64,000 nt of DNA from Solirubrobacterales bacterium (GTDB lineage: Bacteria; Actinomycetota; Thermoleophilia; Solirubrobacterales; 70-9), in assembly GCA_021155855.1 (NCBI GenBank), contig JAJNAZ010000001.1, positions 62,001 to 126,000 of the forward strand, written 5' to 3'. Below, piece by piece: positions 54,188 to 61,470 of the stretch. The translations under genes were made by a program, and so were the position numbers. Every line of letters begins with the position of its first letter. The first letter of the stretch is position 1. The notes beneath the pieces were generated by a model that saw only the letters and a program-made list of their open reading frames with translations, did not search any database and was not told the DNA's origin.

Positions 54188-54229
54188 CCCCGCCAGCGTA
54201 CTGAGCGCCCGCCGCCGGCCGGCAAGCCC

Positions 54230-55204
54230 TCAGAGCCAGTCGATGCGGCGAAAGAAGCGGTGCAGCGACAGCACCGCGACCGCCATCAGGACCAGCGCCA
54301 GCGGGTAGCCCCAGGGCTGGTCGAGCTCGGGCATGTCCTCGAAGTTCATTCCCCAGATCGAGGCGAGGAAGGTGGGCACGGCGATGATCGCGGCCCAGGC
54401 GGAGATCGTGCGCACAACCTCGTTCTGGCGCACCGAGAGCAGCGCCAGGTTCGCCTCCAGGATCGAGGTCAGCAGCTCGCGTTGTGAGTTCACCTGCTCG
54501 TCGACCCGGCGTACGTGATCGGAGACGTCGCGGAAGTAGCGTCGCAGCTCCTCGTCGATCTGCGGGAAGGCGCCGCGCTCCAACGCCTCCAGCGGCGGCA
54601 TCAGCGGGGCCACCGCGCGATGGAACTCGATCACCTCGCGCTTGAGGAAGTAGATCCGCTCGGTCGAGTCGGTGCCGCGGGCGAAGATGTCCTGCTCGAC
54701 CTCCTGGATGTCGGTGTCGATTCCCTCGACGACCGGCATGTAGTCGTCGACGACCTTGTCGAGCACCGCCCAGGCGACCGCGCCCGGGCCATGGGAGAGG
54801 AGCTCGGACCGCTCGAGTCGCCGCCGCGCCGGCCGCAGCTCGCTCGCCTCGCCGCGGCGGACCGCGATCACATAGCGGGCGGAGAGGAAGAGGTGAATCT
54901 CGCCGAACTCCACCGATTCGGTCTCGTCCAGGTAGCGCGCCGGCCGCAGGACGATGAACGCCGAGCCGTCGTAGTCCTCGAGCTTGGGCCGCTGATGGGC
55001 GTGGCGCGCGTCCTCGACCGCGAGCGGATTGAGGTCGAATGCCCGCCGCGCGCGCTCGAGCTCCTCCGCGCTCGGGTCACGCAGCCCGAGCCAGACGAAC
55101 TCGTCCTCGCCGCCACGCAGGGCGATTTCGGCGGCCGCCTCGATCTCGAGCGGCTCCTCGTGCTGGCGCCCGCCCGCCCGGTAGTGCGCGCAGTCGACGA
55201 TCAC
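54230..55204 (-). CDS. CorA-like magnesium transporter
   Basis: 324 residues. The large N-terminal cytosolic domain includes EDARHAHQRPKLEDYDGSAF; two C-terminal helices flank the selectivity motif WGMNFEDMPEL (GMN). The end is FFRRIDWL. It forms a pentameric Mg2+ (or Co2+/Ni2+) channel. Length is standard. Confidence 0.92.
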   Translation of the reverse strand: MIVDCAHYRAGGRQHEEPLEIEAAAEIALRGGEDEFVWLGLRDPSAEELERARRAFDLNPLAVEDARHAHQRPKLEDYDGSAFIVLRPARYLDETESVEFGEIHLFLSARYVIAVRRGEASELRPARRRLERSELLSHGPGAVAWAVLDKVVDDYMPVVEGIDTDIQEVEQDIFARGTDSTERIYFLKREVIEFHRAVAPLMPPLEALERGAFPQIDEELRRYFRDVSDHVRRVDEQVNSQRELLTSILEANLALLSVRQNEVVRTISAWAAIIAVPTFLASIWGMNFEDMPELDQPWGYPLALVLMAVAVLSLHRFFRRIDWL

Positions 55205-55255
55205 GGGCTGGTTTTCAGCCCTGGCGACCGGGCTCCTGCTCGTAGGTGATTCCGT

Positions 55256-55867
55256 TCAGACCCGCTCGGCGGCGCCGGCGCGCTCGGCATCGAGCGCAGC
55301 CAGCCCGGCGCGCAGGCCATCGGCCAGCGCGACGCCGGGAGCGATCCGCTCGACCATCGCCACGTCCCGGCGCCAGGCGTCGATCCTGAGGTCGAGGGTC
55401 GGCGCCTTGTGGAGGTCGATGGCGCTCTCGCCGCGCTCGGCGTACAGCATCCGCAGCTCACCGAGGTTGGCGAGCTTGTCGGCCGCGTAGATCGTCGCCG
55501 CGCGCTCCCCCGCCTCCGCCACCTGGGCGCGCAGGGCGTTCTTGCGCGCGACCCAATCCTCGATCGCGGCATCCTCGGTCAAGGCGGAGACCAGCTCGCC
55601 GACCTCGACCCCGAAGCGCCCGACCACCTCGCCGACGGTGAGCTCGGAATCCTCGACGCCGTCGTGGAGCAGCGCCGCGGCGAGGGTCGGCTCCGCGGCG
55701 CCGGTCTCGGCGAGCAGCTCGCAGACGCGCAGCGGATGAGCGAGGTAGGGCGTGCCGTCGTGGCGGGTCTGGCCCCGGTGGGCAGCCGCCGCCACGGCGA
55801 GCGCATCGCCGAGCAGGTCGGACCCCCGGACGTAGTCCGGTGCCATGAGCGGGTTCTCGCCAGCCAC
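55256..55867 (-). CDS. HD-domain hydrolase, RelA/SpoT N-terminal type
   Basis: 203 residues. HRGQTRHDGTPYLAHPLRVC and LAAALLHDGVEDSELT carry the His and HD metal motif of the ppGpp-hydrolase (MESH1/SpoT HD) family; YAADKLANLGELRM adds the later Asp/Asn. No synthetase or TGS domain follows, so it is a standalone small alarmone-hydrolase candidate. A second ATG at residue 8 is possible as start. Substrate unproven. Confidence 0.75.
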   Translation of the reverse strand: MAGENPLMAPDYVRGSDLLGDALAVAAAAHRGQTRHDGTPYLAHPLRVCELLAETGAAEPTLAAALLHDGVEDSELTVGEVVGRFGVEVGELVSALTEDAAIEDWVARKNALRAQVAEAGERAATIYAADKLANLGELRMLYAERGESAIDLHKAPTLDLRIDAWRRDVAMVERIAPGVALADGLRAGLAALDAERAGAAERV

Positions 55868-55879
55868 GCGCCGGCGGCG

Positions 55880-56461
55880 CTACTGCGCCGGCGCCGGAGG
55901 CGGCTGAGTGAACGAGACCGAGACCGGCTCGCGCTCGGCGGCGTCCTCGACCTCGAAGAACTCGCGCGCCGTGAAGCCGCCCGTCCCGGCGACGACCGAG
56001 TTGGGGAAGATCTGGATCTTGGTGTTGTAGGCCTGCACGTTCGAGTTGTAGATCCGGCGCGAGGCCTGGATCTCGTCCTCGAGCTCGGAGAGGTTGCGCG
56101 AGAGCTGCTGGAAGTTCTCGGTCGCGCGCAGCTCCGGATATTGCTCGGCGACCACCCGCAGGCCCCCGAGCGCCTGGCTCAGCAGCCCCTCTGCCTGACT
56201 CGCCTCGGCCGGGCCCTGCGCCTGCATCGCGGCGGCGCGAGCCTGGGTCACCTTCTCGAAGGTCTCGCGCTCGTGCTGGGCGTAGCCCTTCACGGTCTCG
56301 ACCAGGTTCGGCACCAGGTCGTGGCGGCGCTTGAGCTGCACGTCGATCCCCGACCAGGACTCGTCGACCCGGTTGCGCGAGCCGATGATCGAGTTCCGGA
56401 CCAGGATGAAGATCAGCCCGAGCAGGATGACTACTCCGATGATGATCAGGACTATCGTCAT
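55880..56461 (-). CDS. LemA family protein
   Basis: 193 residues. An N-terminal helix (VLIIIGVVILLGLIFILVRN) anchors a long coiled-coil helical bundle: NRVDESWSGIDVQLKRRHDL and VPNLVETVKGYAQHERETFE are the family signature, and RRIYNSNVQAYNTKIQIFPN the second. The role in bacteria is poorly known. The disordered tail has a short Pro-rich end. Confidence 0.92.
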   Translation of the reverse strand: MTIVLIIIGVVILLGLIFILVRNSIIGSRNRVDESWSGIDVQLKRRHDLVPNLVETVKGYAQHERETFEKVTQARAAAMQAQGPAEASQAEGLLSQALGGLRVVAEQYPELRATENFQQLSRNLSELEDEIQASRRIYNSNVQAYNTKIQIFPNSVVAGTGGFTAREFFEVEDAAEREPVSVSFTQPPPAPAQ

Positions 56462-56510
56462 TCCCCTACGACCTCTCCTTCTAAGTGGTTAGGGCGGCCA
56501 TGATTATCGC

Positions 56511-56996
56511 CTACTCGCGGGCCTGATCGTCGGACGGCAGCACAGAGAGCCGACGCAGCGCCGACTCGATCAGCTCCCCGGAGAGCCCGTGCTCGCCAAG
56601 CGCGTCGAGGCGCCCGAGCTCGTAGGCGAGGCCGACCGCATCGCCGGCGGCGATCGCGCCCTCGATCGCCTCCGCGTACGCGGTGTCACCGGCGTCGCCG
56701 GCGGCGGCGAGCTCGCGCAGCCGGGCGACGGCGCTCGCGCGGGGAGCCATCGCGGCGGCGGCGAGCGAGACGTTGCCGGCGAGCTCGGCCCGACGCGGCG
56801 GCTGACCGCTCGGGGTGTAGGTCTCGGCCACCGCTCCCTGTCTGCGAAGGCGCTCGATGTGCTGGTAGACGGCGTTGCGGCTGACGCCGATATCGGTCGC
56901 GATCTGCTTCACCTGATCGCCGCGCTCGAGCCGCTCGAGGATCTCCTGCTGGCGCTTGGTCAGCTCCGCCTTGGGGCTGTTGGGGTCGACATGCAT
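56511..56996 (-). CDS. Small HTH regulator
   Basis: 161 residues. LTKRQQEILERLERGDQVKQ followed by IATDIGVSRNAVYQHIERLR is a helix-turn-helix of the LuxR/sigma-4 shape. The Ala-rich C-terminal 80 residues show no sensor domain. An imperfect palindrome (56998-57022) lies directly in front of its start, which suggests autoregulation. Confidence 0.82.
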   Translation of the reverse strand: MHVDPNSPKAELTKRQQEILERLERGDQVKQIATDIGVSRNAVYQHIERLRRQGAVAETYTPSGQPPRRAELAGNVSLAAAAMAPRASAVARLRELAAAGDAGDTAYAEAIEGAIAAGDAVGLAYELGRLDALGEHGLSGELIESALRRLSVLPSDDQARE

Positions 56997-56997
56997 A

Positions 56998-57022
56998 GTT
57001 GGCAGTATATGTGACTGTCAAC
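56998..57022. promoter_or_regulatory. Palindromic operator candidate before the HTH gene
   Basis: GTTGGCAGT (56998-57006) and ACTGTCAAC (57014-57022) are inverted repeats with one mismatch and a 7-nt spacer. The right arm reads on the minus strand as GTTGACAGT, containing TTGACA. The site is one nucleotide upstream of the ATG. The 25 bp are AT-rich compared with the surroundings. Confidence 0.55.
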
Positions 57023-57080
57023 CTTGGCTATTAACGGGTTTCTCGTTTCGCGGGTCCAGGGCCGAGCAAAAGCACCACAT

Positions 57081-57698
57081 TCAGCCGATCGCCCCCTCGA
57101 GCTTCAGCAGCCACTCCTTCATCTCCGGCCCGCCGCCGTAATTGCCGACCCGACCGCCGGCGAGCAGGACGCGGTGGCAGGGAACGATCAGCGGGATCGG
57201 GTTGTGTCCGAGGGCCGTGCCGGCGGCGCGGTAGGCGCGCGGGTTGCCGGCCCGGTCGGCGATCTCGCCATAGCTGGCGGTGACCCCGAACGGCAGCTTC
57301 GCGGTCTCGCGCAGCACCCTGCTGTAGAAGCCGGGGCGCACCAGGCGCCAGTCGAGCTCCAGATCGAACCGCCGGCGACGGCCCTCGAAGTACTGGTCGA
57401 GCTCGCGCCGCGCATCGTCGAGACGACCGGGCAGCTCCAGGATCCGGGGCGAGACGTCGGTCGCGAGACGCTCGATCGTCTCGTCGAGCCGCTCGTTGGG
57501 AAGCGCGACACGGACCACCCCCCGCCCGGTGGCGGCGACGAGCCCGGTGCCCAGTGGCGATTCGAAGCGCGCGTAGGCAACCTCGGCGAGGTCCTCGCGC
57601 TCGACCCGATCGGTCAGCCTCGCGGCCGCGGCGGCGGCCTGCTCCGCGATCCCCGCGCCCAGCGCCCTCGCGATGTCCTTCGCATCCGCTCGGCTCAT
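57081..57698 (-). CDS. ogt: Methylated-DNA--protein-cysteine methyltransferase (Ogt/MGMT)
   Basis: 205 residues. The C-terminal domain has the active cysteine in PLIVPCHRVLLAGGRVGNYG (PCHRV) and the HTH TASYGEIADRAGNPRAYRAA. It transfers alkyl groups from O6-alkylguanine to itself. The N-terminal 40 residues (MSRADAKDIARALGAGIAEQ onward) precede the usual RNase H-like domain and could hold an additional helical domain. The start overlaps the sigma gene stop (ATGA), so it is co-translated with an ECF sigma factor. Confidence 0.92.
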   Translation of the reverse strand: MSRADAKDIARALGAGIAEQAAAAAARLTDRVEREDLAEVAYARFESPLGTGLVAATGRGVVRVALPNERLDETIERLATDVSPRILELPGRLDDARRELDQYFEGRRRRFDLELDWRLVRPGFYSRVLRETAKLPFGVTASYGEIADRAGNPRAYRAAGTALGHNPIPLIVPCHRVLLAGGRVGNYGGGPEMKEWLLKLEGAIG

Positions 57699-58201
57699 CG
57701 CCTCGTCTCCTCTCGGTCGATCGTCCTGCGTAAGGCCTTGAGCCCGTCGGCCACCCGGCGCCGCGCCGCCGCCTCGCTGGTGTCGAGCGCCGCCGCGATC
57801 TCGCGATAGGGAAGATCGGCCGCGTAGCGGAGCGCGACCGCGGCCCGCTGGCCGTCCGCCAACTCCGATACCGCGTCCCAGACCTCGCGGTCAGGGGTCC
57901 GGTCGCTGACCCCGATCTCGGGCAGCTCGCCGCGGGGCTCGGGCCGCCGGGCTCGCGCCCGGTGATGGTCGATCGCCTTGCGCCGCGCGATCGTCATCAC
58001 CCAGGCACGCGGGTGGCGGCCGTCCATGCGCTCGTAGGCGCCGAGCGCGGCGATGAAGGTCTCCTGGAAGCAGTCGTCGGCGTCGTGCGGGCCGACCATC
58101 GCGCGCAGGAACGCGAGCACCGGCTCGCGGTGCTCATCGAGGAAGCGCTGAAACGGCGCCGGGGGAGGCCGGTGACCTCGGCTTGTGGCGGCGGCGCTCA
58201 C
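57695..58201 (-). CDS. ECF sigma factor
   Basis: 168 residues. Region 2: FQRFLDEHREPVLAFLRAMV, ADDCFQETFIAALGAYERMD, HPRAWVMTIARRKAIDHHRA. Region 4: ELADGQRAAVALRYAADLPY, REIAAALDTSEAAARRRVAD. GTG 58199-58201 is the start. There is no adjacent anti-sigma factor; the coupled downstream gene is ogt. A GGAAC-N17-CGT promoter stands just upstream on the opposite strand. Confidence 0.93.
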   Translation of the reverse strand: MSAAATSRGHRPPPAPFQRFLDEHREPVLAFLRAMVGPHDADDCFQETFIAALGAYERMDGRHPRAWVMTIARRKAIDHHRARARRPEPRGELPEIGVSDRTPDREVWDAVSELADGQRAAVALRYAADLPYREIAAALDTSEAAARRRVADGLKALRRTIDREETRR

Positions 58202-58212
58202 TGCTCGATCAC

Positions 58213-58237
58213 GGAACGCTCCGACGAGCGTATTCGT
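58213..58237 (+). promoter_or_regulatory. ECF-type promoter (GGAAC-N17-CGT)
   Basis: GGAAC at 58213-58217 and CGT at 58235-58237 are 17 nt apart, the classic ECF sigma geometry. It points at the secreted protein gene at 58291 and stands next to the ECF sigma start, fitting sigma-dependent control of this neighbour. Confidence 0.55.
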
Positions 58238-58290
58238 GAGTAGGATCGGCTGCAGGGGGAGGGACGGACACTCGATCGGGAGGTCTCAGC

Positions 58291-58746
58291 ATGCGCAGAA
58301 AGTGGATCGTGGGCGTGGTCACGCTGGCGGCGGCCGCCGGCACCGCGACGATGGCGACGAGCGTCTTCGGCGGCGGCTCGAAGCCGCGCACCGGCGACAA
58401 CGTCGTCGAGGTCAAGATGAAGAGCGCGCCCGACCCCGCCAGCCAGCGGGCGCAGAAGGCGAGGAAGAAGAAGCCGCGGATGGTCTATCTGCAGGGACCT
58501 TCGCAGTTGGTCGACGTCGCCCAGACCGGTCCCTTCATCGACGTACGCCTCTCGTCCTGCCCGGGGAACTCCCGCGTGATCGAGGGCGGGATCGTCGCCG
58601 ATAACGTCGGGGTCTTCGAGCAGGGCTCCTACGTCGAGAGCCGCAAGGCCTACCACGTGTTGATCGGCTTTGCTCCCGGGATCACCCCGGTGAACTTCAA
58701 CCTCAGCTCGCATCTGACCTGCATCAAGGGCGTTAAGGGCGGCTGA
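58291..58746 (+). CDS. Secreted protein of unknown function
   Basis: 151 residues. The N-terminus (WIVGVVTLAAAAGTATMATS) is a signal peptide or lipid-free anchor. A basic linker (RAQKARKKKPR) is followed by a soluble domain with two cysteines (LSSCPGNSR, HLTCIKGVKGG). SD GGGAGG lies about 8 nt upstream. No family recognised. It is probably driven by the ECF-like promoter at 58213. Confidence 0.75.
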   Translation: MRRKWIVGVVTLAAAAGTATMATSVFGGGSKPRTGDNVVEVKMKSAPDPASQRAQKARKKKPRMVYLQGPSQLVDVAQTGPFIDVRLSSCPGNSRVIEGGIVADNVGVFEQGSYVESRKAYHVLIGFAPGITPVNFNLSSHLTCIKGVKGG

Positions 58747-58756
58747 GGCCATCAAT

Positions 58757-58793
58757 CGCGGCGCCGCCGGCGCAACTCGCCGGCGGCGCCGCG
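58757..58793 (+). terminator. 16-bp GC hairpin terminator
   Basis: CGCGGCGCCGCCGGCG, loop CAACT, then the exact complement. It follows the 58746 stop and precedes the next SD. All pairs are G-C and no T-run follows. Confidence 0.65.
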
Positions 58794-58807
58794 TGTTGGG
58801 GGGGCAG

Positions 58808-59230
58808 ATGAAGAGGACGCTGGTCATCGGCGCGCTGGCGGCACTGCTGGTCGCAACCACCGCCTTCGCGGCGACGCAGACGTACAGGGGCGGGATCAAG
58901 GGCGACAAGAAGTCGTCGGTAGCGCTGAAGGTGAAGCGGAGCGACGGCGCGCGGAAGGTGAGGTCGTTCGTCGCCAAGGACTTCGTGATCTCCTGTCGCA
59001 CCACCGATGCGCGGCTCGAGAGCGCGACGATCACGGCCCTGGTCAGGGTCGACGACAGGGGCAGGTTCAAGATCACCGGCGCCAGCGGCCAGCAGGAGCT
59101 CAAGGTGACCGGGAAGCTGATCGGCAAGCGCCGCGCCAAGGGAACGGTGCGCTACTCGGGGCCGACCGAGGTCGACGGGACGAGCGAGAACTGCGACAGC
59201 GGCAGGCTCGACTGGCGCGCCTCGCGCTAG
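58808..59230 (+). CDS. Small secreted protein, paralogue of the gene at 16428
   Basis: 140 residues. A signal peptide (LVIGALAALLVATTAFAATQ) is followed by TYRGG, two cysteines (FVISCRTTDA; ENCDSGRLDW) and the shared end pattern KVTGKLIGKRRAKGTVRYSG, C-x-SGRLDWRA. This matches the other copy in motif order, although overall identity is low. GGGGGG before ATG 58808 may serve as SD. Its TAG shares CTAG with the convergent DUF2283-like gene. Confidence 0.72.
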   Translation: MKRTLVIGALAALLVATTAFAATQTYRGGIKGDKKSSVALKVKRSDGARKVRSFVAKDFVISCRTTDARLESATITALVRVDDRGRFKITGASGQQELKVTGKLIGKRRAKGTVRYSGPTEVDGTSENCDSGRLDWRASR

Positions 59231-59499
59231 ACCGGGCCACGCATCGCCGCCTCGACCCCCTGAAGCCGCTCTCGCTCGCCGCTCGGAAGGGTGAGGTAGA
59301 CGGCGCCGTCGCGTTCGAGCCGCGAGCGCGGCTCCATCACGATCACCCCTGTCGGCCGCCCGACGTCGTCAAAAGTCCACACGTCGCCGTCCTCGGTTCG
59401 CTCACGCGAGGCCTCGCGGGAGCCGCTGAGCTTCGCGTAGAGCACGTCGCTCGGGGGGTCGTAGGTGACCTGGGGAAAGGAGTGGCGCCCCGCGCGCAT
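59227..59499 (-). CDS. DUF2283-like protein
   Basis: 90 residues. PQVTYDPPSDVLYAKLSGS and DDVGRPTGVIVMEPRSRLE follow the DUF2283 pattern (YDxxxDxLYI, DxxGxxxGIEI). The fold is a small beta sheet, often near toxin-antitoxin or mobile genes, but function is unknown. ATG 59497-59499 is the best start. Confidence 0.65.
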   Translation of the reverse strand: MRAGRHSFPQVTYDPPSDVLYAKLSGSREASRERTEDGDVWTFDDVGRPTGVIVMEPRSRLERDGAVYLTLPSGERERLQGVEAAMRGPV

Positions 59500-59606
59500 C
59501 GGCCTTCGAATGTAGCGACCGCTCGGAAGCGGCCCGAACCCGAATCGCTCGCCGCGAACCGATCTGATTCGTACCCGCCTGGCGGCATTTACTCCGACCG
59601 GTTCGC

Positions 59607-59708
59607 TCACTGCTCGACGTCCTCGATCTTGCCGCTCGGCATCGCGATCAGCGAGACGACGAAGGCGACCGCCATCACCCCCGCCATGACGCAGAAGACG
59701 GTCGCGAG
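59607..59708 (-). pseudogene. Remnant of a transporter C-terminus (MFS-like)
   Basis: The last 33 codons before a TGA encode LATVFCVMAGVMAVAFVVSL followed by IAMPSGKIEDVEQ, a terminal transmembrane helix and short tail like those ending MFS drug transporters. Upstream in the frame there is no membrane-protein sequence. The rest of the gene is missing. It fills a 300-bp stretch (59500-59805) that otherwise holds nothing recognisable. Confidence 0.4.
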
Positions 59709-59805
59709 AGGTCCTTCTGGAGCTCGGGGACCGCAATGAGACGATCCTCTGCCCCGCCGCACGGCGATGAGCCGTCGCCACGCGACGGGCATAGAGTTGA
59801 TCGAC

Positions 59806-60444
59806 GTGACGGCGCTTGAGATCGACACCCCGCATGGCTTGGCGCGGGCGCACCTGCATCCCGCTGAACAGCCCGTGGCCGCGCTGGTGCTCGGCCATGG
59901 AGCCGCCGGGGGGGTGAGCGCCCCGGACCTGGTTGCGGTCACCGAGGTCGCCCGCGCGGAGCGGTTCAGCGTCGCGCTGGTCGAGCAGCCCTACGTGGTC
60001 GCCGGGCGCCGCTCGCCCGCCCCAGCCCATCATCTCGACTCGGCCTGGAACGCGGTGGTCGAGGAGTTGCGCGGCGGCGAGCTGCGCGGGCTGCCGCTCG
60101 TCGTCGGCGGCCGCTCGGCCGGCGCCCGAGTGGCCTGTCGCACGGTCGCCGACAGCGGCGCGATCGCCGTGCTCTGCCTGGCGTTTCCGGTGCACGCGCC
60201 GGGACGCTCCGCGAAGGCGAAGAGCCGGCAGCCCGAGCTCGACGCGGTCGAGGTGCCGACCCTGGTGGTGCAGGGCGACAGCGACCCGTTCGGGATGCCG
60301 CGCGGCGGCGCCAACATCAGCGTTGTCACCGTCGCCGGCAACCACAGCCTGAAGGCCGACCTGGAAGCCGTCGCCGCGGCGGTGCGGGAATGGCTTCCAG
60401 GTCTCGTCGGCCAGGGCGACCGACGACGGCGACCGAGCGCTTAG
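59806..60444 (+). CDS. Alpha/beta-hydrolase-fold protein
   Basis: 212 residues from GTG 59806 (an ATG at 59767 is also in frame). HLHPAEQPVAALVLGHGAAG carries the oxyanion strand, VVGGRSAGARVACRTVADSG is the nucleophile elbow (GxSxG as GRSAG), TLVVQGDSDPFGMP the Asp loop, and VAGNHSLKADLEAVAA the catalytic His. It resembles KANL3/TEX30-type hydrolases; substrate unknown. Confidence 0.78.
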   Translation: MTALEIDTPHGLARAHLHPAEQPVAALVLGHGAAGGVSAPDLVAVTEVARAERFSVALVEQPYVVAGRRSPAPAHHLDSAWNAVVEELRGGELRGLPLVVGGRSAGARVACRTVADSGAIAVLCLAFPVHAPGRSAKAKSRQPELDAVEVPTLVVQGDSDPFGMPRGGANISVVTVAGNHSLKADLEAVAAAVREWLPGLVGQGDRRRRPSA

Positions 60445-61327
60445 CCCGCCTGATACGCGGCCGCCAGCTCGTCGGCGAAGGCCTCGAACCGCGTCGCGGT
60501 GGTGTTCCGGGGGCCGCGCTCCTCGCGCGCCCTGATCCTGCCCTCGCTCAGCGCCCGGGTGAACTCGAGGTGCAGCCCGGCGACTTGCGCAGAGAACCCG
60601 GCCTCGGTCAGCACGGCGGCCATCTCGGCGTCCGGGAGCTGCACGTACTCGAGCTCGGGCTGGCCGATTCGCTTGCCGATGATCCTGGTCGCCTCGGCGT
60701 AACTGAGGTCGCGCTGCCGAGGAGCTCGCGGACGACGAAGCCCTCCCAGTCGCGCGCCCGCAGCGCCTCGGCCGCGACCTCGGCGATGTCCCCGGTGGCG
60801 ATCATCGGGATCCGAGCGTCGGGCGCGACCGTGTCGGCGTTGATCCCCTCCTCGGCGATCAGCCCGAGAGCCTCCTGGAAGACCTCGAAGAACGAGCCGG
60901 CGCGGAGGGCGAGGATGTCGGTCCCGGCTAGCGCGCGCAGGCGCTGCTCCTGGGCGTGCAGGCTGACGATGAAGCCGGTGCCGTACGGCTGCTCCGCACC
61001 GACACTGCTGAGCGCGACGACGTGGCCGACGCCGGCGTCGCGAATCGACTCAACGATCGACTCGCCGAGCCGCCGCTGGTCGCCGAGGTAGTCGGACGAG
61101 CGCGGGTCGTATGGCATCAGCCTGTAGACGGCATCGGCCCCGCGGAACGCCTCGGTGAGGAAGGCCGGGTCGCTCGAGTCCCCGACGCGCGGCTCCGCGC
61201 CGGCGCGCTCGAGGACGGCGAGCCTGCTCGCCGACCTGCCCACGGCACGCACCCGCTCGCCGGCGTCGAGCAGCCGCTCGGTGATCTGCCCGCCCGTGTT
61301 CCCGGTTGCGCCCATCACGGTGATCAT
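60441..61327 (-). pseudogene. NmrA-family NAD(P)-binding protein, frameshifted
   Basis: Residues 1-205 follow the NmrA/atypical SDR pattern: ITVMGATGNTGGQITERLLD (GxxGxxG), then VGHVVALSSVGAEQPYGTGF and VFQEALGLIAEEGINAD. After VRELLG the frame breaks near 60718; the continuation QRDLSYAEATRIIGKRIGQP and LEYVQLPDAEMAAVLTEAG is intact in the next frame to 60441. One missing base (GGCAGC instead of GGCCAGC) explains it. Sequencing error or real loss cannot be separated here. Confidence 0.82.
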
Positions 61328-61333
61328 CTGGTA

Positions 61334-61376
61334 CCTCCAATTTTCGGGGTGGTTGCAGTTCGTCCATTATTGGAGG
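61334..61376. repeat. Inverted repeat CCTCCAAT/ATTGGAGG
   Basis: CCTCCAAT (61334-61341) and ATTGGAGG (61369-61376) are exact inverted repeats with a 27-nt spacer. On the minus strand the first is the SD of the NmrA-family gene and the second overlaps its promoter -10 region. Confidence 0.55.
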
Positions 61377-61394
61377 ATAAAGTCGGACTGTCTA
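61366..61394 (-). promoter_or_regulatory. Sigma-70 promoter for the NmrA-family gene
   Basis: On the minus strand TAGACA (61389-61394) and AATAAT (61366-61371) are separated by 17 nt. Each matches the consensus at five of six bases. The start of transcription would be about 61359, giving a 30-nt leader with SD GGAGG. Confidence 0.6.
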
Positions 61395-61470
61395 TGATCG
61401 ATGTACGCCAATTCATGCTTCATCGTCCAGAAACTGTGGACGTGAAGTGAAACCGCCTTATGCTTGACCG

